8,236 nt of DNA from an uncultured Robiginitomaculum sp. (GCA_938003555.1 CALKXN010000162.1:1-8236), one strand, 5' to 3'. Shown: positions 1 through 7,557, numbered from the stretch's first letter. A program made the numbers and translations. Notes: generated from the sequence alone by a model not told the origin.

Positions 1-4
1 ATGA

Positions 5-538
5 TTAAGCCCACGCCGTTCCGCCGCGCGCATTGGCGATATTATCCGCGGCTTTTTTGCGGTCAGCTTCGTAATCATTAGAGCCGGATTTAATTTGCAT
101 AAATATGGCCTGCGCGCTGGCGACAGGGTCTTCGCTATCGCCGTCATGGGCGATGGCGCGCACAAAGGCGACGTCGCGCGTGGCCTTATAACAATGCGCT
201 TCGGCAATGATGGTCTCGCCTGGCGTCGCGGCGCGCATATAATCAATGCGCAAATCCAGCGTGGCCAGCGCGTCGAGTTTTTCTAGCGCGGCAAGGGCGG
301 CAAGGCCGCAGGCCTGATCGAGCAGCGCCGTAACCGCGCCGCCAAACATAACACGGGTTTCTGAGTCGCCGATCAATTTAGCATTATAAGGCAGGCTGAT
401 TGTGGCCCGCCCAATGTCGACGGCCACGAATTTTAATCCAAGGGCCGCGCCATGCGGCGTGCCTTCGGTAAACATGGGGGCTATCGTCCACAATTTCTCG
501 CGGCGCTCTTGAATGTCAAATTTTGGCGAGTCGGTCAT
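5..538 (-). CDS. PaaI-family hotdog-fold acyl-CoA thioesterase
   Basis: Predicted soluble cytoplasmic thioesterase of 177 residues that would hydrolyse an acyl- or aryl-CoA; the substrate cannot be read from sequence. The hotdog core spans roughly residues 30-150. The helix segment FGGAVTALLD (65-74) keeps the Gly-Gly pair and the acidic Asp74 of the PaaI active-site helix, and the strand LDLRIDYMRAATPGE (94-108) is the typical 'xLxVxYLRPAxxG' segment. The residue normally His in the HGG motif is Phe65 (codon TTT at 344-346), which is unusual. The C-terminal tail (about 150-177) is charged and outside the fold, and the protein is longer than the usual 130-150 residues. The start ATG at 536-538 has only a weak AGG-type ribosome site; Met22 is an alternative start that would keep the whole fold. 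It follows the ABC exporter gene by 38 bases on the same strand and is probably cotranscribed. Confidence 0.88.
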   Translation of the reverse strand: MTDSPKFDIQERREKLWTIAPMFTEGTPHGAALGLKFVAVDIGRATISLPYNAKLIGDSETRVMFGGAVTALLDQACGLAALAALEKLDALATLDLRIDYMRAATPGETIIAEAHCYKATRDVAFVRAIAHDGDSEDPVASAQAIFMQIKSGSNDYEADRKKAADNIANARGGTAWA

Positions 539-576
539 GCCTTAGCCTAACGAGGACTCGGGCCATTTGCAAAGCG

Positions 577-2364
577 TTAGGAGAGTTGCAGAGCGGCAAG
601 TTGTGCGTAAAGCCCGCCGTCCTGAATGAGACTGTCATGGGTTCCGCGCTCGGCAATGCGGCCATTGTCTAAAACAATGATGTGATCCGCGCTGCGTACA
701 GTCGACAGGCGATGGGCGATGACAAAACTGGTGCGGCCCTTAGAGAGACGCTCCAAAGCGTCTTGGATCTGCGCTTCGCTCTGCGCGTCCAGCGCGCTTG
801 TCGCTTCATCAAGCAGCAAAATCGGCGCGTCGCGTAATATGGCGCGGGCAATGGCGATGCGTTGGCGCTGCCCGCCCGACAGACGCGCGCCGCCCGGCCC
901 GACTTTGGTGTCATAGCCTTGGGGCAGGGCGGTGATAAAGTCATGCGCGGCGGCCTGCTTCGCGGCGGCGGTAATGTCGTCATGACTCGCGCCCTTGCGG
1001 CCAAACCCAATATTGGCCGCGACCGTGTCATCAAATAAAGTCACGTCTTGCGAGACGAGGGCCATATTGGCGCGCAGGCTATCTAGCGTCACGCCGCGAA
1101 TATTTTGCCCGTCAATGGTAATCTCTCCGCTTGCGGCATCAAAGAGGCGCGGGAGCAAATTCAATAGCGTGGACTTCCCGCCGCCCGACGGGCCAACAAA
1201 GGCAATGGTCTGCCCGCCTTTGGCGGATAGCGAAATATCAGACAGTGCAGGGCCATCGCCCTTTTCATAGGCAAAGCCGACATCGCTAAATGTGACATTG
1301 CCTTTTGATACTGTTAGCGGCGCAGCACCCGGCGCGTCAATGATTGTTGGCTTTTGATCTATGAGTTCAAAGATACGCGATAGCGCCGCCAAGCCTTCTT
1401 GGATGACATTATTAAGCGTTCCAAGGGCGCGCAGTTTGGGCGCGAGCAGCGCGAGACTGCCCAATATTGCCGCGACATCCCAACCTGTTACTGCTCCAGA
1501 TGTAACGCGCCATACGCCTGCAACAATTAACCCTACAATTGCAATGCCGCCGATAATTTCCATCATTGGATCTACGCGCGCTTGGTTTGTCACGAGTTTT
1601 AAGTAAAGGCGGAACCGCTCTGAAAAACTTTTCTCAAGACGCTGATCTTGATCATCTTCAAGACCGTAAGTTTTAACGAGCCGAGCGCCGCCAAAACTCT
1701 CTGAGAGTTGTTCTGTGATAATTCCGACTTGGCTTTGCGCGTCTGTCGAATTGCCGCGTAAGGTTCGACTAAGACTGATAAGTGGAATAATAATTAATGG
1801 ATAGATCACCAAAACTAATGCTGTGAGGAGCCAATCGGTAAAAAGCATGGCGCCGATTACGGCGATGATCGTGAGGAGATCGCGCCCCAAATTATTCATT
1901 GTGCGAAGTAGCGCGCCTGTAAGAATCGTCACGTCATTGACGAAACGCGACACGAGACTTCCGCTGCCCTCGCGCGTGAATAAGGCATAATCAGCGCGCT
2001 GCGCGGAGCCGAACATATCAACCTGTAAGTCCCGTATCGTCGAAAGCGCAATTTTGTTGGTGAGGACATTTTGGATATACATAGATACTGCGGCCACAAC
2101 CGTAATTCCAATAACGAGCGGTCCAATAAATATCGCTGTGGTGTAGGCTTTCTCGCTTGCGCTGGTTGGCGTGTCGAGACCTTCGAGAAATTGCCCCGCC
2201 TGGGAAATCAAATAGACATATCCCGCTTGCGTCGCGGCGAGTATGATCATGAATATCGCAGCCAGCAACAACGTCCCAATATGTTTGCTGACATAGTCGC
2301 GCCAAAGCCGCGCAATCATGGCGCGGTCTTGGCCTTTGACTTTGGTGGGGGCAGGGTCGCTCAT
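577..2364 (-). CDS. MsbA-like ABC exporter half-transporter (fused membrane and ATPase domains)
   Basis: An inner-membrane type IV ABC exporter of 595 residues, the standard MsbA/Sav1866 half-transporter length, expected to act as a homodimer. The membrane domain covers about 1-320, with hydrophobic segments near 30-55, 76-98, 160-176, 178-197, 268-288 and 295-310. The ATPase domain covers about 355-595. It carries A-loop Tyr366, Walker A GPSGGGKST (391-399), Q-loop Gln439, signature LSGGQ (495-499), Walker B ILLLDE (515-520), the D-loop SALD (523-526) and switch His551, so it should be active. The X-loop reads TKVGPGG (486-492), with Pro490 where exporters usually have Glu. Its position after pmbA-cysQ-DUF4170 matches clusters that in other Alphaproteobacteria adjoin lipid A/core genes, so lipid A-type or other lipid export is the best inference; drug or peptide export cannot be excluded. 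The start lies 21 bases after the DUF4170 stop, with no strong ribosome site. Confidence 0.93.
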   Translation of the reverse strand: MSDPAPTKVKGQDRAMIARLWRDYVSKHIGTLLLAAIFMIILAATQAGYVYLISQAGQFLEGLDTPTSASEKAYTTAIFIGPLVIGITVVAAVSMYIQNVLTNKIALSTIRDLQVDMFGSAQRADYALFTREGSGSLVSRFVNDVTILTGALLRTMNNLGRDLLTIIAVIGAMLFTDWLLTALVLVIYPLIIIPLISLSRTLRGNSTDAQSQVGIITEQLSESFGGARLVKTYGLEDDQDQRLEKSFSERFRLYLKLVTNQARVDPMMEIIGGIAIVGLIVAGVWRVTSGAVTGWDVAAILGSLALLAPKLRALGTLNNVIQEGLAALSRIFELIDQKPTIIDAPGAAPLTVSKGNVTFSDVGFAYEKGDGPALSDISLSAKGGQTIAFVGPSGGGKSTLLNLLPRLFDAASGEITIDGQNIRGVTLDSLRANMALVSQDVTLFDDTVAANIGFGRKGASHDDITAAAKQAAAHDFITALPQGYDTKVGPGGARLSGGQRQRIAIARAILRDAPILLLDEATSALDAQSEAQIQDALERLSKGRTSFVIAHRLSTVRSADHIIVLDNGRIAERGTHDSLIQDGGLYAQLAALQLS

Positions 2365-2385
2365 TAGAGCATTGGGCGAATGGCC

Positions 2386-2634
2386 TTAGCCAATCACGCC
2401 GTCACTATCCGGGTCGATAAGTTCATGCGCGTGGAGCACGAAGAACCGCATATGGGCATTGTCGACTGTGCGCTGGGCGGCGCCTTTCCATGCGGCGTGA
2501 GCCTCGGCGTAATTTGGGTAAGCGCCAACAAATTGAACGTCTTTGAGATTGCGAAATTCCGTTTTCATCGGATCAACAAGCTCGCCGCCAATGACAAGGT
2601 GCAAAAGTTGCGTCGGTGTGTCTGTAGTGCTCAT
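2386..2634 (-). CDS. DUF4170 domain protein, function unknown
   Basis: A small soluble protein of 82 residues that matches the DUF4170 family across most of its length. Recognisable parts are LHLVIGGELVDP (11-22), the VQFVGAYPNYAEAHAAWKG stretch (33-51) and MRFFVLHAHELIDPD (62-76). No signal peptide, membrane segment or cysteine is present. The family has no established function known to me. The alternation of a strand, an 'aYPnYaeAhaAWkgaAq' helix and a second strand ending in hydrophobic FFVLHAHEL suggests a compact alpha/beta fold, which is inference. The start ATG at 2632-2634 is supported by GAGG (2640-2643) five bases upstream. It sits 20 bases after cysQ and 21 bases before the ABC exporter, so it is almost certainly cotranslated with them. 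The constant neighbourhood suggests a role connected with envelope lipid handling, but nothing in the sequence proves it. Confidence 0.85.
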   Translation of the reverse strand: MSTTDTPTQLLHLVIGGELVDPMKTEFRNLKDVQFVGAYPNYAEAHAAWKGAAQRTVDNAHMRFFVLHAHELIDPDSDGVIG

Positions 2635-2654
2635 ATGTGCCTCAATCTTAGTCG

Positions 2655-3464
2655 TTAATTGCGCGGGCTGGGCGGTGCCGTTTTGCTCGCGCCGGATTTC
2701 ACTTGTTCTAATAGCTTAGGATGAAGCGTCGGGCCAGCGCAAATCACGCCTGAATTGGTTGTGCTGCTGCGGTTATATAGCAAGGCTGCTCCGTCAATAT
2801 CCGTAATCACGGCTCCGGCCTCGCGGGCGATGATTTCTGCCGCGGCCAGATCCCAATCCGATTTCGGCGTAAAGGCCACGGTGGCGTCGGCTTGACCTGC
2901 CGCGACAAGCGCAATGCGGTAAGCCATGGAATTGCGGACTTCGCAGATCATGGCTGGCCATTTCTTGGCAATGAATTTAAAATCATAGCCAATCATTGTG
3001 CAGCCCGCGATCCCGGCGCAATCGCGAACAGTGATCGGCTTTCCATTATATTTTGCGCCGCCGCCGGCGTAAGCCTCAAAGAGCTCTTCGGTTAGCGGGT
3101 TATAGAGCGCGCCCGCGACGGGGCCGTCTTCGGTAATGACCGCAAGTGAGACAACGAAATGGGGTTTGCGTTTAATAAAGGCGCGCGTGCCGTCAATCGG
3201 GTCAACGACAAAGACGCGCTCGGCGGTGCGGCGCGATCCATCATCTTTGGTTTCTTCGGACAACCAGCCATAGCCGGGGCGGGCATTCATCAGTTCGGTC
3301 AGCAGATAGGAATTGACCGCAATATCGGCGTCGGTGACAGGCGAATTATTGCTCTTATTCCAAATCTGAGAGTCGTTGAGATCGTAATGGGTCTTGGCAA
3401 TTTTTCCGGCCTTGATGACCATGTCCACCAATAGCTCGCAATCATTACGGTCTATCTCCGCCAT
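2655..3464 (-). CDS. cysQ: Inositol monophosphatase-superfamily phosphatase, likely 3'(2'),5'-bisphosphate nucleotidase CysQ
   Basis: A cytoplasmic magnesium-dependent phosphatase of 269 residues, normal for the family. It would convert 3'-phosphoadenosine 5'-phosphate, the by-product of sulfate assimilation and 4'-phosphopantetheine transfer, to AMP. The metal-binding residues are complete: SPVTDAD (41-47), WLSEE (67-71, giving Glu70/Glu71), the DPIDGT motif (88-93, giving Asp88 and Asp91) and WDLAAAE (204-210, with Asp205). The distinction between CysQ, HisN-type histidinol-phosphate phosphatase and SuhB-type inositol phosphatase is made from the SEETKDD/DPIDGTRAF style and from the pmbA neighbour, so it is probable rather than certain. 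The gene starts one base after the pmbA stop codon, and its AGGAGG ribosome site lies inside the end of pmbA, pointing to tight translational coupling. Confidence 0.88.
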   Translation of the reverse strand: MAEIDRNDCELLVDMVIKAGKIAKTHYDLNDSQIWNKSNNSPVTDADIAVNSYLLTELMNARPGYGWLSEETKDDGSRRTAERVFVVDPIDGTRAFIKRKPHFVVSLAVITEDGPVAGALYNPLTEELFEAYAGGGAKYNGKPITVRDCAGIAGCTMIGYDFKFIAKKWPAMICEVRNSMAYRIALVAAGQADATVAFTPKSDWDLAAAEIIAREAGAVITDIDGAALLYNRSSTTNSGVICAGPTLHPKLLEQVKSGASKTAPPSPRN

Positions 3465-3465
3465 T

Positions 3466-4833
3466 CTAGCCTCCTGCCACGGTCATTTGTCCGAGAAATA
3501 GGCTTGGCGTTGATGTGGCGGATTCGATTTTTAAATCACTGGCGGGCTCAAGACGGGAGAATATGTCGATCAGATTTCCAGCCACAGTAATTTCGCGAAC
3601 GGGCGCCCCGCGCGCCCCGCCTTTAATTGTATAACCGGACACTCCAACGCTGTAATCACCTGTATTGCTATTTAGGGACGGGCCGAACATTTCGGTGATC
3701 AGTAATCCATCGCCAATATCGGCCATGATTTGATCGACGCTGCGCGTACCAGCCGCCATGGTCAGGTTCGTACTGGCGACAGCAGGCGGGCTGCTGATAT
3801 TGCGATAGGCATGTCCGGTGGACGGCAGGCCAAGTTGGAGGCCAGATGATGTGTTGAGCAGCCATGTGGTGAGCACGCCTTTGTCGATAATATTATAGGC
3901 CTGCCCGGGAAGACCTTCGCCGTCAAAGGGGCGAGAGCCGCGTCCGCGTTTTACAAAGGGGTCGTCAGTAACCGTAATGCCAGAGGCAAAGACGGCCTGT
4001 CCTAATTTTTCACGCAGGAAAGACGTTCCGCGCGTAATCGCCGGGCCGCTAATGGCGCCGGATAAGGCCGATAGCATAGAGCCAGCAATGCGGCGGTCAA
4101 ATATGACGTTAAATGTCCCGGACGCAACCTGCGCGCCGCCGAGGCGGGCGGTGACCCGCTCGCCGGCTTTTGTGCCAATTTCAATTGCGCTGCGCAGTTG
4201 CGACAGATGCCGCGCGCTGGTCATATCGTAATCCCGCTCCATGCCATTTGCGTCACTGGCAATGGCGGCAACGCTGCGGCCAAAGCGGCTGGCGCGATAG
4301 CCCGCGCCAAACCCATCAGAGCTGCAATAATACATGGCAGATTGGCTGGATGAGGCCGATGCGCCTTCGGCTTGCTGCACATTTTTGACGGCCATGGCGG
4401 CGGCTTCAATCTCGCGCGCCGTATCTGTCATGGCGTTAATATCGGTCTCGCTGGCGTCAAATAAATCAAGATCAGGAATAGACGCCGCGAGGAGGTCTGC
4501 ATCAGGCAGAGCGGAATAAGGGTCTTCGGGGGCAAGCTTGGCCATCGCGACAGCGCGCTGGGCGAGCAAGTCTAGTGAGGCGCGCGAAGCGTCAGACGAA
4601 GAGACGCAAGACATGCGCTTTCCGACCATAACGCGAAGGCCAATATCGCGGCCTTCGCTACTATCGACATCTTCGATTTTGCTGTCTTTAACAGACACGG
4701 ACAGCGAGCGGCCATGTGTGGCAATTGCGTCAGCGCTGGTTGCGCCATGTGCTTTGGCAAAACGGATCAGGGTGTCCAGATCCGCTTTCAGGCCCTCGGG
4801 CGCGGGCGCATCATTTTGGGTGTTTTGGCTCAT
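3466..4833 (-). CDS. pmbA: TldE/PmbA family protein, non-catalytic partner of the TldD metalloprotease
   Basis: A cytoplasmic protein of 455 residues, the usual PmbA length. In characterised bacteria TldE/PmbA pairs with TldD to form a protease that degrades unfolded peptides and trims leader peptides such as those of microcin B17 precursors. Family marks visible here are the N-terminal domain (about 15-230), RPFDGEGLP (301-309) and the glycine-rich C-terminal block TGDYSVGVSGYTIKGG (391-406). The HExxxH zinc motif of TldD is absent, and the corresponding helix reads RRIAGSMLSALSGA (247-260); this identifies the gene as the TldE/PmbA half. No tldD lies in the window, which is common because the two are often unlinked. 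The start at 4831-4833 lies 23 bases after the MAPEG gene and has no strong ribosome site. Confidence 0.93.
   Translation of the reverse strand: MSQNTQNDAPAPEGLKADLDTLIRFAKAHGATSADAIATHGRSLSVSVKDSKIEDVDSSEGRDIGLRVMVGKRMSCVSSSDASRASLDLLAQRAVAMAKLAPEDPYSALPDADLLAASIPDLDLFDASETDINAMTDTAREIEAAAMAVKNVQQAEGASASSSQSAMYYCSSDGFGAGYRASRFGRSVAAIASDANGMERDYDMTSARHLSQLRSAIEIGTKAGERVTARLGGAQVASGTFNVIFDRRIAGSMLSALSGAISGPAITRGTSFLREKLGQAVFASGITVTDDPFVKRGRGSRPFDGEGLPGQAYNIIDKGVLTTWLLNTSSGLQLGLPSTGHAYRNISSPPAVASTNLTMAAGTRSVDQIMADIGDGLLITEMFGPSLNSNTGDYSVGVSGYTIKGGARGAPVREITVAGNLIDIFSRLEPASDLKIESATSTPSLFLGQMTVAGG
3470..3475 (-). promoter_or_regulatory. Consensus ribosome binding site of cysQ inside pmbA
   Basis: A full AGGAGG on the minus strand lies in the last codons of pmbA, five bases before the cysQ ATG and overlapping the end of the upstream reading frame. 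It is the strongest such site in the window and suggests high or independent translation of cysQ relative to pmbA. Confidence 0.8.
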
Positions 4834-4856
4834 ACAGGCCGCTTAGCCCGCGATAC

Positions 4857-5270
4857 TCAAGCGGGCAAGTTGCCACCTGCTGTAACCGCCAAAAATAGCA
4901 GATAAAGCGCTGTGCCTAAAATGGCGAGCATGTTCATCATCATGCCGATCGGGCGACCCGGCCCGGCATTATGCTTTCCGCCCATTCCAATTAAATGAAA
5001 GACCCGGCCAATTAAAAGCAATGCGCCAATAGCGTGAAGGGCGTAGTCATTGGCATTTAATAGGGCGAGTAACATAAGACCGAGCAGGGGCAGCGGCAAG
5101 ATTTCTGTGAAGTTGCCATGCGCGCGGATGCGGGCGTAAAGATCTGGATTATCACCATCGCCTAGCGAAACTTTATGTTTCTGCCGAACAAGCCCGACAC
5201 GCAGAGTCATATAAATCTGCATCAATAAAATGAGCGCGGCCCAAAATCCGACTATGGCGAAACCTGTCAT
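4857..5270 (-). CDS. MAPEG family integral membrane protein
   Basis: A four-helix inner-membrane protein of 137 residues. Hydrophobic segments lie near 4-24, 57-72, 75-92 and 107-131. The MAPEG hallmark RIRAHGNFTE (47-56) is present, including Arg49, His51, Asn53 and Glu56, and RVFH follows at 89-92. MAPEG members include microsomal glutathione transferases and leukotriene C4 synthase, in which this loop helps bind glutathione; whether this bacterial member uses glutathione is not known. The start at 5268-5270 is supported by GGGAG (5277-5281) six bases upstream. The gene sits 18 bases after a DsbA/FrnE-type oxidoreductase gene. That superfamily also contains kappa-class glutathione transferases, which makes a shared thiol or detoxification role plausible but unproven. 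Confidence 0.92.
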   Translation of the reverse strand: MTGFAIVGFWAALILLMQIYMTLRVGLVRQKHKVSLGDGDNPDLYARIRAHGNFTEILPLPLLGLMLLALLNANDYALHAIGALLLIGRVFHLIGMGGKHNAGPGRPIGMMMNMLAILGTALYLLFLAVTAGGNLPA

Positions 5271-5288
5271 AATATTCTCCCGTTTTCT

Positions 5289-5978
5289 CTATGTTTGTTC
5301 AGAGGTTATAGCTTGCGCTTGTTTTATCGCCTGCACATGCGCCTCGGCCGGTTGCCCGCCCTGAACCGCAAATTGGCCGTTATAAATAAATGTCGGCACG
5401 CCGCTTATGCCCAGCCCGCGAAAGAAGGATATTTCTTCCATAATGGCCTGCGCGTCGCGCTCCGCATTGAGCAGCTCCGTGACGAGGGCGGCGTCCATGC
5501 CGTTATCCCCTGCAATCTTGGCCAGAACATCAATGTCTCCAATATCAAGCAGGTCATCGAAATAGGCTTTGAATAGGTTTTCTTTAATTGCGCCTGCGCG
5601 GCCCCTCGGCTGATCCTCGCCCTGCGCCCATTTTATAAGGCTGTGCGCGCGAAGCGTATTGGGACGCATGGGAATGTCAGAGAATTTGAAATTAATCCCG
5701 ACATCCGGCGCGGCGGACTCTAAATGCTCGCGCATGGCTTTGAACTTATCGCTCGGCCCGTCGCCAAATTTAGATGTCATATAATCGCGATAGGCCACAC
5801 CATCTTTGGGTACGGTCGGGTCAAGCATATAGGGGCGATAGGTGATATTCACCTTCGCCCCGCTTTGCTTGAGCGCCATGTCGAAATAGCGTTTTCCCAG
5901 CCAGCACCATGGACAGACAATATCGCTGACCATGTCCACCTGAATGGCTTCAGGTTTTTTGTGCTTAGGCTTAGCCAT
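5289..5978 (-). CDS. DsbA/FrnE-type thioredoxin-fold oxidoreductase, cytoplasmic
   Basis: A 229-residue thioredoxin-fold protein with a helical insertion, the layout of DsbA/FrnE and 2-hydroxychromene-2-carboxylate isomerase-like proteins. The redox motif CPWC (22-25) has both cysteines. The cis-proline loop is GVPTF (193-197, Pro195), followed by the FrnE-like QGGQP (206-210). The N-terminus is short, lysine-rich and hydrophilic, with no signal peptide, so unlike periplasmic DsbA it should work in the cytoplasm, as disulfide reductase, isomerase or oxidoreductase. Family members have been linked to oxidative stress tolerance and polyketide biosynthesis; the substrate here is unknown. Its ATG overlaps the symporter stop by one base (TAATG at the junction), so it is probably translated by re-initiation; no good ribosome site is visible closer than the AAAGGCGGG about 13 bases upstream. 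Confidence 0.92.
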   Translation of the reverse strand: MAKPKHKKPEAIQVDMVSDIVCPWCWLGKRYFDMALKQSGAKVNITYRPYMLDPTVPKDGVAYRDYMTSKFGDGPSDKFKAMREHLESAAPDVGINFKFSDIPMRPNTLRAHSLIKWAQGEDQPRGRAGAIKENLFKAYFDDLLDIGDIDVLAKIAGDNGMDAALVTELLNAERDAQAIMEEISFFRGLGISGVPTFIYNGQFAVQGGQPAEAHVQAIKQAQAITSEQT

Positions 5979-7492
5979 TAATCGTTTAGCCCGCCTTTTT
6001 GAACGTCGTGCAGGCCAAGCGCATGGGCGCTTTCGTCATGTTTATGAACTTCGCGCGTGTCTTTACCGCCGCGCGATATAGAGACAACGATGCCTGAGAG
6101 CAGAAGCACGGCAATGAGGTTTGGCGTTGCCATAAGGCCATTACCAATCCCGCCAATCGTCCAAACGGCTTGAACAGGAAGCACTGCGCCCGCAAAGACG
6201 ATGACGCACCACACAATGCGGAAAGGCAGAACAGACTTCTCACCTGCGAGGTAAGCAATTGAGCGCTCGCCGTAATAGCTCCAGCCCAGGATCGTTGTGA
6301 ACGCAAAGATCAGAAGCGAAATCGCGATAAAGTATTTACCAAATGGAATGCCTTGTTCAAAGGCTGCCGCTGTGATGGATGAACTCTCCAAAGCTTTACC
6401 CGCTTGCCATGCATATTTCACAGTCTCGCCGGAGTCGGCGACAAAATTACCACTAACAGACAAAATGATCAGGGCCGTCATTGTACAGATAACGATTGTA
6501 TCAATGAATGTACCAAGCATCGCAATTGTGGCTTGCTGGACAGGGTCTTTGGTTTGCGCCGCAGCGTGAGCGATAGGCGCAGAGCCTTGACCCGCTTCGT
6601 TGGAGAACAGGCCGCGATTAACCCCAAAGGCAATGGCCTGTGCAATCGCTGCGCCGGCAAAACCGCCAACCGCCTGCGCCGTACCAAAGGCATTGCTAAA
6701 GATTGATGAGAAAGCTGCTGGAACGCCGTCAAAGTTAAGCACTAAAATCACGATGGCGATAAGAACGTAGCTAACGCCCATGAAAGGAACGAGCTTAGAC
6801 GCCACGCGCCCAATCGATTTGATACCGCCAATAATGATCGCAAAGGCGGCGGCGGCCATAATAAGACCTGTGACAACATTCGGGACGCCAAAGGATGAGT
6901 CCATGACTTCGGCAATTGAATTGCCCTGCGCCATATTGCCTGCGCCCGCAGCGGAGGCCAGCGCGCCAAAGCAGAATAATGTGGCCAGCCATTTCCATTT
7001 CGGGCCAAGGCCGTTTTTGATGTAATACATAGGGCCGCCTTTATAGGCGCCATTTTCATCAATCTCGCGGTAGCGTACCGCCAGCAGACTTTCGGAATAT
7101 TTAGTCGCCATGCCGACTAAAGCCGTCATCCACATCCAGAAGATCGCGCCCGGTCCGCCAATGGCAATGGCGGTCGCAACCCCGGCAATATTACCTGTGC
7201 CCACAGTAGAGGACAATGCAGTTGCCAGAGCAGCAAAGGGCGTAACCTCGCCGTCATCGCTCTCCGCTTTGCGGCCCTTCCAGAGCATCGCGAAACCTTT
7301 GGGGATGCCCCAAATGGGCATAAATTTTAGGCGAACCGTCAAAAACAAGCCCGTGCCGAGCAAAAGCATAACGATAAATGGGAATTGCAGGATGACCGGA
7401 GCTTCCGCCGCATTTTCCCAAAATAGATTTGCGATTGATGTTTCCCAAATCAAACTCTCAATTGCACTGAGAATGTTTTCAAACGATTCCAT
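5978..7492 (-). CDS. Sodium:alanine/glycine symporter (AGCS family)
   Basis: An inner-membrane sodium-coupled transporter for alanine or glycine, 504 residues from the chosen start and with about 10-11 hydrophobic segments. The AGCS signature region runs from GTGNIAGVATAIAIGGPGA (98-116) through GMATKYSE (127-134). KGGPMYYI (151-158), NRGLFSNEAGQGSAP (292-306) and LGWSYYGER (402-410) are also family hallmarks. The cytoplasmic tail (476-504) is charged and contains four histidines. The open frame extends 31 codons further upstream to an ATG ending at 7585. The start at 7490-7492 is preferred because GAGGGG (7499-7504) precedes it at six bases and because the upstream extension is basic and cysteine-containing, unlike this family. 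It is the first gene of the minus-strand run and diverges from an aminotransferase gene, which suggests amino acid-responsive control. Substrate preference (Ala, Gly or Gln) cannot be read. Confidence 0.95.
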   Translation of the reverse strand: MESFENILSAIESLIWETSIANLFWENAAEAPVILQFPFIVMLLLGTGLFLTVRLKFMPIWGIPKGFAMLWKGRKAESDDGEVTPFAALATALSSTVGTGNIAGVATAIAIGGPGAIFWMWMTALVGMATKYSESLLAVRYREIDENGAYKGGPMYYIKNGLGPKWKWLATLFCFGALASAAGAGNMAQGNSIAEVMDSSFGVPNVVTGLIMAAAAFAIIIGGIKSIGRVASKLVPFMGVSYVLIAIVILVLNFDGVPAAFSSIFSNAFGTAQAVGGFAGAAIAQAIAFGVNRGLFSNEAGQGSAPIAHAAAQTKDPVQQATIAMLGTFIDTIVICTMTALIILSVSGNFVADSGETVKYAWQAGKALESSSITAAAFEQGIPFGKYFIAISLLIFAFTTILGWSYYGERSIAYLAGEKSVLPFRIVWCVIVFAGAVLPVQAVWTIGGIGNGLMATPNLIAVLLLSGIVVSISRGGKDTREVHKHDESAHALGLHDVQKGGLND

Positions 7493-7498
7493 AATTAT

Positions 7499-7504
7499 CC
7501 CCTC
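7499..7504 (-). promoter_or_regulatory. Ribosome binding site fixing the symporter start
   Basis: GAGGGG on the minus strand, six bases before the ATG at 7490-7492. It supports this start over the ATG 93 bases further upstream, for which no comparable site is evident. Confidence 0.75.
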
Positions 7505-7516
7505 GGTCTTGCCGAA

Positions 7517-7538
7517 ATTTCGCGCACAGATTTCGCGC
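7517..7538. repeat. Tandem direct repeat of ATTTCGCGC, 13-base period
   Basis: Two exact 9-base copies, at 7517-7525 and 7530-7538, are separated by ACAG. Seen from the symporter strand the unit is GCGCGAAAT. They lie 25-46 bases upstream of the symporter start codon, where a repressor or RNA-binding site could act. The organism is rich in GCGC words, which raises the chance of coincidence. Confidence 0.6.
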
Positions 7539-7557
7539 GTATTTTTAAATTTGCATC

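Noticed and set aside
551..560. CGAGGACTCG palindrome between the ABC exporter and thioesterase genes as a possible terminator
   Set aside because: The stem is four pairs with a two-base loop and no U-run, so it is too small to fold or terminate.
3466..4833. Possible TldD identity of the PmbA-like protein
   Set aside because: The HExxxH zinc motif of TldD is absent from the whole sequence, which fits TldE/PmbA instead.
4538..4846. Plus-strand open frame of 102 codons opposite pmbA
   Set aside because: It is a low-complexity Ser/Arg/Ala-rich antisense shadow of the PmbA N-terminus.
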